Assembly: GCA_017591395.1 (NCBI GenBank)
Contig: WEDG01004879.1
Location: 1 to 64,000, forward strand
Origin: Schistocephalus solidus
Lineage: Eukaryota > Platyhelminthes > Cestoda > Diphyllobothriidea > Diphyllobothriidae
Direction of reading: 5' to 3'
Length of the DNA stretch: 64,000 nt
Below are positions 1 through 11,222 of the stretch, one piece after another. Made by a program: the position numbers and the translations under genes. Under the pieces are notes generated by a model, which was given only the letters and a program-made list of their open reading frames with translations, did no database searches and was not told where the DNA came from. Every line of letters begins with the position of its first letter. Positions within the stretch are counted from its first letter, which is position 1.

Positions 1-2520
1 AAGCCCCTAGATCGGTGTGCGCCTATTCCTGTTTGAATAAATGCGATCTGCAGCGACCAGAAGAATGACGGGTGGTGAGGCACTGATGAGACTTCAGTTC
101 AATGGAAGTGCTTATTACATCTGCTAGACGGTGTGGACTGTCACCTGCGCCGGACTCGAGTGCATGTTTGTGTTTCCAGTCGCAGCTGGTAAGTGGTGTT
201 ATGATTGGACTATTGGATGCAGAATATGCCCGAAGGGCTATTAATCTTTCTGCGCTTTTTGCCGACGTCAATCCTCTAGGCAGATTTTAACCCTGGCAGA
301 CTTTGTACGGTGCTGCGTGCATTTCGGCGTTACGTTGCCTTCTATGCGGAAATGGTTTTGCCTTAGGTATCAATGGATATGGTGTACACCTGTTCAATAT
401 GAATTGTACCCGATATGCGGGACGGGAGGGGATGTATGGCGAGGCAGTGAAGTAATTCGCGTTTGAGATGAAATTAACTAAGACCCATCCGATAGACCGA
501 ATTAGTAGTAGGACATGCGCCATTATGGTGCGAACCAGTCCAGCTGGTAATCAGGGTTATATGATTGGCTGAATGAAGGCAGAATGGCTAAGTAGTTTTA
601 ATCTACCCATATTCTCTGTCATGTCTCCACTCTGCAATTATAAACTTAGCCGACTTCGGCCTGGTAATTAGTTGCCTGTTGGCGACTTCTTTAGCTGCCG
701 CCGGAGCTGTTGCTTCGGTGAAATAGATCAGTGTGCGCAAATTCGGTTTTGTAAATATACCGGATCTGCGGGCAAGAGGAGGCGGCGGGTGGCGAGGCGG
801 TAGTGGGAGTGGCTCGATGAATTAGCTATGGTAATCTAAAAGACCCAGTGTGAGGACTGTCTGCGCCGTGCTTGAGTGCATGCTTGTGTTTTACGGTGCT
901 ACTGCGGTGTATTCCAGGAGTTATGATTGGCTGGATGGAAGCAAGAATAAGCCAAGAACAGACTGTATCGATACGCACCGCATCTGTTGCATCGTCTCTT
1001 CTCTGCTGCAGTGCTTGGCCGACTTCGGCTTGTAATTGTGGAACCTGTTCACCGTGGGCACTTTGCCACGCATAGTGAACTTTGCTGGCTTCGCAGCCAA
1101 TAGATCAGTATTAACGCTATCCTGTTTTCAATGCATACCCGGATCTGCGTGACATAGAAAGACCGAGTGATTAGGCGGTGATCAATTACGGTTTGATGAA
1201 GTGTTATGCATCTTTAAAGACCCAGTGTGAGGACTGTCTTCGCCATGCTCGTGTGCATTTTGTGTTTCCAGTCAGCTAGTAGTCAGTATTTTTGATTGGT
1301 TGAATGAAGGCAGAATAAGCCCGAAACAGACTCTATCAACCTACCCATACTTTTTCTGTATGTCTCGCCTCTTTGAAATTATATCTTTTTCGACTTCGGC
1401 CTGGTAATTGGTAACCTGTTCGTGAACTTTGCAACCCATACGGTGTTTGTTTGCTTCGGGAAGCCAATAGATCAGTGTGCGCATATTCCTGTTTGAATAA
1501 ATACCAGATCTGCAGCAACAGGGAATGACAGGTGGTGAGGCAGTAATGAAATCTGGTAAGATCAGGTACTTTTGACCCATCTGGTTGACCGAGTGTGTGG
1601 ACTGTGAGCGCCGCGCTCGAGTGTATGTTAGTGTTTCCAGTCCCAGACTAAAGTCAAAATTATGATTGACCGAATGAAGGCAGAATAAGCACGAAACAGA
1701 CTTTATCTATCTTCACATATTTTCTGTCGTTTCTGTTCTCTGCAAATAGATCGGTGTCCGCCTATACCTGTTCGAATAAATACACGATCTTAAGTGACAG
1801 AGAATGACAAGGTGGCTACGTTGTGATGAAGATAGGTTCAAATAAGTGCTTATGACCCATCAGATGGAGACACATTGTCTGGACTGTCTGCGCCTTGATC
1901 GGAGCGCATGATTGCGTTTCCAGTCGCAGCTGGTGGCAGGAGTTATGATTGACTGAATGAAGGCAGAATCAGTCCGAAACAGTCTGTATCAACCTACGCA
2001 TATTTTTCTGTCTTTCTCTCTCCGTAATTAAAACTTTTTGACTTCGGCCTGGAAATTTGGTTACCTGTTCGTAAACTTTGCCAACCAAACGGAGCTTGTT
2101 TGCCTCGGGAAGCCAATAGCTCAGTGTGTGCCTATTACTGTTCGAATAAATACCCGATCTGTCAGTAACAGAGAATGACAGGTGGCGAGGCAGTGATGAA
2201 ATTCGCCTCGATGTATTGCTTATGACCCATCTGCTAGACCCAGTGTGTGGACTGTCTGCGCCGTACTCGAGTGCATGTTTGTGTTTTTCAGTCCCAGCTG
2301 GTAGTCAGGGTTATGATTGGCTGAATGAAGGCAGAATAAGCCCGAAACAGACTGTATCAATCTACCCATATTTTCTGTTGTCTCTATTCTCTGCAATTAT
2401 AACTTGGCCGACTTCGGCTTGTAATTGGTTGCCTCGTTCGTGGACTTTTGCCACCCATACGGAGCTGCTACAGGAAGCTAATAGATCGGTGTGCCCCTAT
2501 TCCTATTTTTAAAAATATAT
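1..2520. repeat. Degenerate tandem repeat, period about 365 bp
   Basis: A block of related units runs from the window edge to about 2520. A recognisable landmark (GTGTGCGCCTATTCCTGTTT and close variants, followed by GAATAAATACCCGATCTG) recurs near 17, 726, 1108, 1470, 1747, 2120 and 2483. The spacing is therefore about 360-380 bases, with one short unit of about 277 and one double interval where a landmark is lost. Other shared blocks are TTATGATTGGCTGAATGAAG, the GCAGAATAAGCCCGAAACAG block and CGACTTCGGCCTGGTAATTG. Open reading frames inside are short, differ between copies and follow the repeat, so I do not call genes. The array ends abruptly at an AT run near 2515; its left end lies outside the window. 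This looks like a satellite or an amplified untranslated element; I cannot assign a family. Confidence 0.8.
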
Positions 2521-2769
2521 ATATTAAGCCCGAAGTTCTTCGAGTGCAAATTAATTTATAATATAAATGTTTTAGGCTCGTCCTCCAGTTCATCTTTAGA
2601 CAAATAGAAGTTTTACACCAAAACAGTTAATCTTAGTACGCTTTCATAAGTTTCTATGGTTGGCTAAAAGTTTGAGCCAATAGGCATCCATTTATTTAAT
2701 TCGTTCGGTCAATAGCCGTGGCTTGCTTTCACTTGACCTTAAGAAATTTTAATTGGCACCTGGTGACCT

Positions 2770-3645
2770 TCTCTCATCTCCGGTCTTCTTGCTCGTGTCG
2801 TGAGACCGGGCTCAGGTGGGGAGGAGAAGAGTGTGCGGTAACGTTAACCGCCGCGTTTGGAAGGTTGCCAACTGACAATTACACTTAGACCTCGCAGTTC
2901 GTCCAATGTGTGTTGTGTGGAGTGGCTGAATGGCGGACTGAGAGTCAGGTTGCAATGGCTCCTTCTTAATGTGGCCTTTATGACACTCCCACTGCGTGGG
3001 ATCCGAGCCAGTTGTGGTGGCACGCCCAGGGGCGGCTCCGGTCTTGCCAGCCACCTGCGCCCTCTCCCATTTTCGGTCTTCTTGACTCTGTCTTGACACC
3101 GGGCTCAGGTGGGGGAGGAGGAGAGTGTGCGGTAGCTGCAACGCAAGGCTAATATCACTTAAAACTAGTTCACGCGCAAGTCACCGTCCATGCACCACCT
3201 GGTGTGGAGCATACGGTGGACCTCGTCGAAATCGACGGTCGAACTGCCGTGTGTGTGTGTGTGTGCCCCCTAAACGGGCCACGTGGTAGATGCGTTGGAC
3301 CAACACGGGGGCCACATTAGGGCACGGCAGGCGTTATTCGGGTTGCGCTCCCATAACAAATGCCGAACATGGAGGTGTGGTGGCACGCTTTGGGGCGGCT
3401 AGAGCTTAGGGGACCCAGCCGCGCCAGCCACCTGCGTCCTCTCCTGCCTCCGGTCTTCTTGACTCTGTCTTGACACCGGGCTCAGGTGGGGGAGGAGGAG
3501 AGAGTGCGGTAGATGCAGCGCAAGGCTACTATCACTTTAAACTAAATCACGCGCATGTCACCGTCCCTGCTCCACTTTCCCATGGAGCATACGGTGGACA
3601 TCGTCGGACTACGACGGTCGAACTGTCGTGTGTGTGACGCCATGA
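2770..3645. repeat. GC-rich degenerate repeat, three partial copies
   Basis: Three copies of a GC-rich module start near 2773, 3060 and 3439. Each contains CCGGTCTTCTTG, then ACCGGGCTCAGGTGGGG and GAGGAGAGTGTGCGGTA. The second and third copies (spacing about 379) also share the downstream blocks CAAGGCTA...ATCACTT and GGAGCATACGGTGGAC...GTCGAACTG. Upstream they share GTGGTGGCACGC...GGGGCGGCT and CCAGCCACCTGCG. A short GT run lies at about 3248-3265. A 109-residue frame on the minus strand (2812-3141) crosses the units and simply reads through the repeat, so it is not called as a gene. The composition differs sharply from the AT-rich flank beyond 3645. Confidence 0.75.
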
Positions 3646-5538
3646 ACTATTTGAAGTTGTAAAACAAAATGCTATCAACCTTGTTCATTTTTGTGCAATG
3701 CCTCCGGAAAAAATTGCGCTTTCGCATAGCCACCTTCAATTGATATTCACTGATATAAGCTCACAGTTTCTGGTTTAGGAAGCTACTCGTGCGAAAAGTT
3801 CCTTTTCATATTAATTGTATTCGATAGAACAACGCACAAAAACAATTGGTTTTGATCTGTGACATTAAATAGCATGTGAAATTACTTGCGTATTTGGAAT
3901 CGCCTGATATCGCATAAATCTGGCGTGAATTTAACCAATAAACGTATTTGAAATGCGTGCATTCAAAAATCTTAAGTCACAAAATACATGCCGAAGGACC
4001 AACCCAAATTTCTATTATGACATTTAAGGGTATATAATTTAGACTTTGGTTTTTATGTGGCAGTTAAGCTTTAAGCAAGGGACACACGCCTTAACGTGGC
4101 CGCCCTCAAACACTCACCAAAAATATGTTTCTCTTCTGAACATAAATGATTCTTCCACCCACGTCGGTCAAATCTTTAAATAGTAATCATTTTATCCTGC
4201 TTTTTACGCGTTATAATATCGTATGAAGGCCCATAGAGAGCTAATGTTTGCTGAGCCAAGAACCCTTATTATCAGGAAGCCACACGTACAAAGGCACGGA
4301 GGCAAACTGCTTGTGAATTTGGGAAACATCTCTACAAAGGTATTTCAAAGGGCAATGACCGAGTAACTAAGGAATTCATTGTGTTGCACTTATGATCGGT
4401 ATTTGTGTAAGAACACAGATTGAAGTTTGACTTAATGATAAAAAGCGCAGCAAGTTGGAAATAAACTGCCTATTGGCCACAATTGAAATTTATATGATAC
4501 TTTATAATCCAAAATGTTTCAAAAGATAATTAATTACACTCTCCAAACAGAGTATGTCAACCTTATACCATATTTTTCTGTAAAAATATCTTCTATGTTT
4601 AATCGGTTCTGATAAAATATTGTCATAAATGCGGTACTGTTTGTCGAATGTAATATAAATATCCTTTTAGCACCAGTAAGACTGCATTTGCCTATGTGAA
4701 CAAAGGTATTCAGGGATGATTGAGTAGCAACCTTGACAAAGATAAGAAAGTTCCCAGTGACCATTTCTTCGTTTCACCCAGTATCAGTTACCCGTAAACC
4801 AGTGTAAAGTTCATAGAATCCGGCTAATTGAATCCGGATTCTTTAAGCAAATCCGCCATGTGAAATCCGTTACAGTTATTCCCAGGGCTTGTTGGCAATG
4901 TGGTTAAAATTTTTCAACGGACACCTTAGGATAACACAATGTCAAGAATGTCATGAAAAATTATGAAGAAAGTGCGCCAATTTTTGAGCCTAACATCAGA
5001 TTGTGATTGATCACACCCAATCCGACTTAACATATATGTAAGAACTATTTTCGGACCATGCAGTTGTAGAGGAAACTTTACAGAATCGTGGCAGCTTGTT
5101 GCATTTTTAGTAACAATGCTCAGATATAAGATTACTTTTATTTATTGGGTCTACATTATTGTATTATATGTAGCATATTTTCATATTGACTGACACATCC
5201 CTTGAGACTATATGGAGGCTCAAAATGAGGGCAGTTCGCGAAATGTAAAACCGTTAAGTTCGATTGTCGAAGCACCAGCAGTTTTGTATTCACTATACCT
5301 TGGACTCTCCTCGAAATCCTGAGCGAATTAGGTGATTTCCCATCGAAAACACGAAACATAGAAATAAGCTTATTTAAAACTGTTCCGCATGATAAATTTA
5401 TACGGTAAACACACTGTTGTTATACGATATAAAGGGATTACGAATAGTTTACTAAAAAGTATTTAGTAGCTTCGCATGTTAAGATTTATTATGAGTTCCT
5501 TCCATTTTTAGCAAAATTAAGTGACCAACTGTGGAAAC
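3646..5538. other. Unassigned AT-rich stretch
   Basis: I see no gene, repeat or RNA that I can support here. The open frames present are short, AT-rich and without recognisable motifs. Confidence 0.5.
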
Positions 5539-5620
5539 ATATTGAGAGGTTACAGGTGGAACCATAGTCCCAGGACAGGTACTAACTATGAGTATGGTTC
5601 CACTTGCAACCTCTAAATAT
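5539..5620. ncRNA. Strong hairpin, microRNA-precursor-like or short palindromic element
   Basis: The arms 5546-5566 and 5593-5613 are inverted repeats of 21 bases. Read as RNA from the plus strand, 19 positions pair as Watson-Crick, one is a G.U wobble and one is an A/C mismatch. The outer flank 5539-5545 pairs with 5614-5620 except at one position, giving a stem of about 28 positions around a 26-base loop (5567-5592). Total length of about 82 bases and the near-perfect stem fit an animal microRNA precursor. A tiny palindromic transposon remnant would look the same. The strand transcribed, if any, is unknown. Confidence 0.35.
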
Positions 5621-6990
5621 ACTACTGGCTGCCTATTGGCAGCTTAATGAATATTACGTGGTTATCTCGTTGTGGCTGAGAGAAGTCGGCCCAAATATTT
5701 ATATCAACTTTCAGTCTTCTCCCAAAAGCCTTCAAATAGACTAATTTACTAAAGTTAGCGATTGATTTTTGAAGAATTTAAACAGCAGTAATGTGGAAAC
5801 ATGATATGTATATATTTAATAGGGTATTTAAAATATATCTATTAAAACCTTTAGATTTCTTACGCCTACTGTTATTGTTCCACAATTTGGACTTACAATA
5901 GTCATAGGTTGGCGTCCATTGAAAGGATCCAGTAAATTATATAAAGAAAACCAAAGTTTTAGAAGTAAATTAACAACTGTGATAAAAATGCCTCCTAGTA
6001 TCCCTGCGATGATAAGTAAAGAAATGTTTTTCAACAGTTAGCAGGGCCAAATGAATAAAGAAATTTAAGTCTGTTCAAACATAAAAATTCAGAAAGCAAA
6101 GTCCTTGCCATGCATATATTTATTGTTCGAACCGCAAAAACGTGATTAGTGACTCAACTCAGGGAACAAAAAAATAGGTCAACGATTAAGGCGGGACGGG
6201 TGGTAATAGGAGTTTTATGGATGTGACTAAATGAAGCAAAGGAGGGCACCAACCTAAACTCCACTTTATCAACTTTTTTCGTTAGCCTTTGCATTCGTTG
6301 TCGAGTAAGTAAGGTCACACAAAAGTGTCTTGTCTCGATACTTGTGCGGTTCGCAAGATCCGGTGGATATACCTCACGCTGCCCAATATATGTGATATCA
6401 TGCCTACCAAACTTGACCCACTTTACTTAGACCCGTGCTGGGAGTAAGGATTAGACCCACTCCACGCGATCTTTCGGTTTCAAGGTAGAAGGATGCGTTT
6501 TGAAACTACCGCGCTGTCCTTATAGTCGCCAGTTGGAAATTTGCCGTCAAGTCCAATACTTCGTTCCTTCTACCACCAACGAATTTTCATGTAGCTCTAA
6601 TAATCCAGCAATAAATATTTACCGTAAGGAGCAGAATGAATATATAGTTAGGGTTAAGGTTGGCACGTAGTACGGTCGCATATTACACGCTGACATATCC
6701 TTCATTCCCTGAGTTGGGTCACATGTTACTTTCTTGCTGTAGAACCTGCAAATTTTATTTACATAGGGGTATCAGGTGAGCTTTTGAATTTGAGCCAACA
6801 TTTGTGTTTGCTCTCCATTCAAGTGGAAGTTTTCTGTAATTGTATGCTACTCTCCCTATTTATCTTTTATATCTTGATCTTTATATCTTGATCTTTTTTC
6901 GCTGCCTTGCTTGTCTAAACTATATTCAGGAGGTCATCTCTAATCTACGCAAGCACCTTTTTGAATGAATTTACACTAAAAAATTAACCG
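5621..6990. other. Unassigned stretch with a GC-richer middle
   Basis: No coding segment is supported. About 6170-6600 is richer in GC than its flanks and is probably repeat-derived, but no second copy is seen in this window, so no family is named. The rest is AT-rich and featureless to my reading. Confidence 0.4.
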
Positions 6991-6999
6991 AATAATTGC

Positions 7000-8650
7000 C
7001 ATGACACCAACTGTTGCCCTTTTTGACCAATATGTTGGATTTGTGATCCTCTCGTGCTAACTGCATCACGGTTTCATAAACAAAGGCCGTTTCAGATGCC
7101 AAACTACTGCTGTAGTTGGCAAATTGCCTTGAAGCGTCAACCAAAAAGCAAGTTGTGAATTCAAAGATTCCTGGTGACAAACGTTTTTCTCAATAGTCAA
7201 CAAAACTCACGATATAAAGCTGCGTTTTTTGGAAAAAGAACACGGTAAGACTAAAGTGATTTGTCTTCAAGAAACATAGCTAAATAGTGATATTGACAAA
7301 CTAATCATTAGCCACTCGTCGTTCTGCTGCTTCAAACTGATCGAAAATCTTAACCCTACAGCACAGGCGATCAGGTGGTGATTTTAGTTAACCAGAAAGT
7401 TGTGTATTAACTGTAAGTCCTTATTTCATATTCTAATGATAAGATAGACCTTATCGCTCTCATATGTAAGCCCCGATTGGTAAAACGTTTACAGGTATTC
7501 TCCCTTTACCCGTGAAGGCCCGTTAATCCAATTATTTTGTACTTTATTTCATAAGAACTTGCTTTATTGTCTTAAAATCACCTTATTCTCTTACGTGGGG
7601 ACTTTACTCGTGTGAATTGCGTCAGCTTACAATCTTAGGCTTTGATGAAAATCTTTTCCTTCAATACTCGCGTTGATGACCGCCTTGTTAACGTTTTGAC
7701 AGACCAACTCAATATTTTTCTTGCTTAAAACGAGCATCATTGTCAGGTTTCGCTCATTCTGTTATAAGCCCTTCAAAAATTTATCCCACTTCTATGCATG
7801 CGCTACTAATCAAACGAAAAAGAAAAATTAAGATTCGCAATAGGCCCCCAAAAACATTCACCTGCTCAAGACTTGTATATCTTACACTATCCCCATTTTC
7901 CATTAGACAATCCAATGTGAAATCTTGCCCCAACTACCTTGCAACATCTTTTAAAAGAAATTTTTAATATTTGCCGTCCGCTTGATACCGTTTTTGTCAA
8001 GCCTGACCCAATCTTCTCTTCTCCCTAACAAAAATTTTCAAAATCTAAAAAGGAACTTCTCTACAAACTTGGTCTACGTGACAGTCGAAAGGACGTTAAC
8101 AAGGGAGATTTCCAGACTGAATGATCTGTTTGTTCGTTCACTTTTGACGCTACATCTACCCCTTCGTTTCTTCTTTCCACTGCTGAACACTGGAGGAATC
8201 TTAAGTCTTTCTTGCCAATACAGCAAACTGGTACAGGTTGCTGCTGATTTAAACTCTTCGAATGAACCTTTAATCCAAACTTCCACAGACTCCAATCCCC
8301 CCTCAAACAGCCTTTCGCTACTACCAAGTGACTTTTCTCCTGTGTCAGAGGCAAACAGTTGAAATACACCTGAAAAATGTCCATGGTTCAATGGCTGCCA
8401 GCGGAGTCGTGCCTCACCATTTATCCGAAAATCTTTCCACTCTCCTATTGGCCCTTTTTATTTCAACCCTTATCAACATATCCTTCATGGAGTCTAAGAT
8501 TCATGAAGTTTGGCGTACGGTAAGGATCACTCCTTCCCTAACAAAAGCCACCGCTTTTGGCCCTTAATATTTTCCTTGAGTTGCCTGTTCTTCCGCTTTC
8601 CTGAAGCTTGCTGAACGAGTCGCCTTGGATATACAAATTCCATTCGCGTT
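7000..8650 (+). mobile_element. Degraded non-LTR retrotransposon (LINE), fragment A: endonuclease to start of RT
   Basis: Reading the plus strand across frames and stops gives a decayed endonuclease-type sequence. A LQET box, which stands for the usual ETW catalytic glutamate region, lies near 7268-7280. It is followed by text resembling the endonuclease core to about 7700. The linker to the reverse transcriptase lies at about 8060-8570. The first RT block (LLKLAE/ALDI-like) is at about 8605-8648, where LINE similarity stops abruptly. Many stops and frameshifts make it a dead copy. The last 450 bases match fragment B (9150-10690), which repeats the same region and continues, so the two are the same family. 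Confidence 0.6.
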
Positions 8651-8722
8651 TGGATGACAGAGAAGAAACAATCACAAGGTCGACGTGGTGATTTTATAAT
8701 AAACTGCCTACTTAAATAGGTA

Positions 8723-8788
8723 GGTGTTTATGTATGGATTTTCTGAACCCTGCCTACGGTTGGGTGTCAAACCGCTGGTAGTAAAACC
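8723..8788 (+). repeat. Left copy of a short direct repeat flanking the 28S fragment
   Basis: Begins GGTGTTTATGTATGGATT and includes CTGAACCC. It resembles 9059-9112, which begins GGTGTTTATGTTTGGATT with CTGAACCCC, both in the same orientation. The pair brackets the 28S rRNA-like segment. Confidence 0.5.
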
Positions 8789-8798
8789 GATGGTGTAA

Positions 8799-9042
8799 AA
8801 CCATCTAGTAGCTGGTTCCCTCAGACGTTTCCCTCAGGATAGCTGGCAGTCATTCGCAAGATCAGTTTTATCCGGTAAAGCGAATGCTTAGAGGTATTGG
8901 GTTCGAAAAGACCTCAACATTTTCTCAAACTTTAAATGGGTGAAATGCACGGCTCACATTATAGGTTTCGGGCGCTGAATGTGCGAGTGCCAAGTGGGCC
9001 ATTTTTGGTAAGCAGAACTGGCGCTGTGGGATGAACCAAACG
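8799..9042 (+). pseudogene. 28S rRNA gene fragment (pseudogene)
   Basis: About 244 bases match a conserved internal part of eukaryotic large-subunit rRNA, recognised from memory of 28S sequence. Diagnostic blocks in order are CCATCTAGTAGCTGGTTCCC, GTTTCCCTCAGGATAGCTGG, CAGTTTTATCCGGTAAAGCG, TCTCAAACTTTAAATGGGTG, GAGTGCCAAGTGGGCCA, TTTTGGTAAGCAGAACTGGC and GGGATGAACC. The order and spacing follow the functional gene. Several positions are changed, for example within the GAAGTTTCCC and GCGAATGATTAGAGG blocks, and conserved 28S sequence is absent on both sides. It is therefore a truncated copy and not a working rRNA gene. It lies between two pieces of one LINE family. Confidence 0.85.
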
Positions 9043-9058
9043 GATTCGCTACAAAACC

Positions 9059-9112
9059 GGTGTTTATGTTTGGATTGCCTGAACCCCTCCCCCAAACTCG
9101 GTTAGACGTAAA
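9059..9112 (+). repeat. Right copy of a short direct repeat flanking the 28S fragment
   Basis: Similar to 8723-8788 with about 336 bases between the starts. The copies differ at several positions, so the duplication is old. Confidence 0.5.
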
Positions 9113-9149
9113 ACCCCTACAGCAACATCCACAACCCCAGATTATATCT

Positions 9150-10690
9150 AAAATTAGTGGAGCATTCCGGCAGTATTAGTGCGTCTAACTGGCCAATTTA
9201 GCAAATTGGCAAATGTTGATACTGCTTTAGACTCGTTAATTGCATATTTATCCATACATTCACCGACTCAAATGCCCCCCTCAAAAAGCATTGAATTACT
9301 ACCAAGTGTTTACCTCAGGTGTCAGTGGAAACAGTGGAGAAACACCTCAAAATACCCGTGTTTCAACAGCTGCTGGGCCGAATGGTGTCTCACAATTTAG
9401 TATAAAATATTGCTTCTCTCAGATTGTCTCTATTTTGACACACCTTATCAACATTTCCTTCATGGAGTCAAAAATTCCTAACTTTTGGCTTCAGTAAAAA
9501 TCACCCCATATCACGAAAATTCCGACAAGTTTGGTCCGAAGTCTTTTCGACCGATCGCCTGCTCATCCGGTTTACTGAAGCTTGCTGAGCAATTTGCCCT
9601 AGACATAATTATGCCATTTTCTTCCAATTTCTCTGACCCCTTACAATTCGCATGTAAGGCTAGGCGTTGTACCCTAGATGCCATTGCTCGTGTGGTACGT
9701 GTGGCCAAAAGAGATTTAGATAAGGGCTGCTGTGCATAGGCTTCTGCATTTCTTGACAACTCCTCTGCATTCAACACGCCATTCCCACGCCATTTTCTTC
9801 TTAACAAAACATACGTGTGTAGTTTTCCTGGCGCACTGAATCTTGATTTGAAGAATATTTTACATCCCGCAATCAATTTGTAAAATCCGGCAGGAGTAAA
9901 TCTTCGGTACTTCCAGTAAACTGCGGTGTTCTTTTAAGTGTTATCCAATCCCCTAAAATCTTCTCCGTCCACGCTGAAGATTTAAGATCACCAAAAGACT
10001 GTCTGCATATAAAACATGCAGATGATATAGTTGTTTGCCATCTTCTTAAAACTCAGACATATCTATAGTCTCTGAAGGATGACCTGGACCATCTCTCAGC
10101 ATTGTCCCCAGATAATGGTCCTCAACTCAACCATGAAACATCTTTCCAAAGTGTTTTTCCCCTGTGAACCTCTCAAAGTTCTGAAATATTCAGCCGTCCT
10201 TCCCAACTAGGTTTTCACTTTCCGGTACCCAAGCGTTACCCAGGTATCTCAAATTTCATTTTCCTTACTTAAAGATAGTCATTTTACTAAAATTCCTAAA
10301 CTTATTTATTATATCCGTTGTTAACGTTCATATCACACCTCAATACACTTTCTGGTGGCTTATAGATGCATGTATTCTTCGCACGATTCTCTATCATTCT
10401 CCTGCGATTTTTCCAGCTTTGCTTGAAAAGTATTTACTGGTTTTAAAACATAGCCTCCGAATGCTCTCTTTTGCTGCCGGTGTTTCTTATACTGTTTTTG
10501 TGGATAGGATAACAAAAGAAGAGATCACAACAGTCAAGCAGTTTGCCGAGCGAATTCTTGATTTTGTTACCCATACCCTCCATTCCAAGCTAATTGCCAT
10601 AAATTCTTCCCGTCCATTCACCGAGGCCTTCATCATATCGTTTGCCGTACATCAGCATATCATCGCCCCGTTTAACAATTTCTAGCAGGC
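9150..10690 (+). mobile_element. Degraded non-LTR retrotransposon (LINE), fragment B: linker, RT and C-terminus
   Basis: The fragment starts in the linker before the reverse transcriptase and repeats what fragment A shows at 8190-8650. The frame 9485-9739 carries a clear RT finger/palm segment: FGPKSFRPIAC, SGLLKLAE, DPLQFACKARRCTLDAI and LDKGCCA. The catalytic box follows near 10014-10025 as HADD with IVVCH, where YADD would be expected. A C-terminal block is in the frame 10419-10685 (CVDRI-like VDRITKEE, HTLHSKL and SSRPFTEAF). Stops and frame changes separate these parts, so no active enzyme is encoded. The region after 10690 has no LINE similarity that I can see. Confidence 0.75.
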
Positions 10691-10868
10691 TACCTTACGT
10701 GTGAAGGGATTAACATACAGGAACTAAGAGTGGAACATTCTCCCCTATTAGATGTCGATTTGTAACCTTTTGATTCTTGGATAATTTGTCAACTCATCCT
10801 ATTCTTTTCAGTGAAGGGAGCCATTTTTGCTGAAAAGTTTGAATGATACTTTCAAAATAAAGCGTATT

Positions 10869-10907
10869 GCTCTCTCTCTCACCCTCTCTCTCTCTCTCAC
10901 TCTCTCA
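10869..10907. repeat. CT dinucleotide microsatellite
   Basis: Interrupted (CT)n run directly next to the GTA-rich block. Confidence 0.9.
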
Positions 10908-11222
10908 GTTGTAGCAGTAGAAGTGCTATTGTTGACAGTGATTGCGATGGCTGTTGTATTAGCAGTAGCACACATTAAGATGACTTTTAGTGGTGGTTGT
11001 AGCGAAAAAAGTAATTTTCATAATATATGTTGCATGATTAGTATTGGCACCATTTGCTGGTGTGTTTTTTGTGGTAGTAGTAGCGGTAAAAGTAGAAGTA
11101 CTATTGTATTCCAAGCAGAAATACTATGGGTTGTTGCAGTACTTGCAGTAACCGTATTAGTGATGTTAGCAGTAGTAGTACTATTAGTAGTAATAGTAGC
11201 ATTAGTATCAGTATCAGTATAT
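10908..11222. repeat. Degenerate GTA-triplet block 1
   Basis: Rich in GTA/TAG triplets, densest at 11155-11218, with many point changes. Open frames of up to 141 residues arise because the triplet unit rarely makes stops in some frames. They are Val/Leu- or Ser-rich and are not called as genes. Confidence 0.8.

Noticed and set aside
1..2520. CRISPR array or tRNA-like repeat
   Set aside because: Units of about 365 bases drift along their whole length, with no short conserved repeat separated by unique spacers; no cloverleaf was found.
2812..3141. 109-residue minus-strand ORF in the GC-rich block
   Set aside because: It crosses repeat units and its frame follows GC-rich composition; a similar frame is not kept in the next unit.
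8061..8391. Two overlapping minus-strand ORFs of more than 100 residues
   Set aside because: They are the antisense of the plus-strand LINE fragment A.
8799..9042. Functional rRNA gene
   Set aside because: Only about 244 bases of 28S are present, with substitutions at conserved positions and no rDNA flank.
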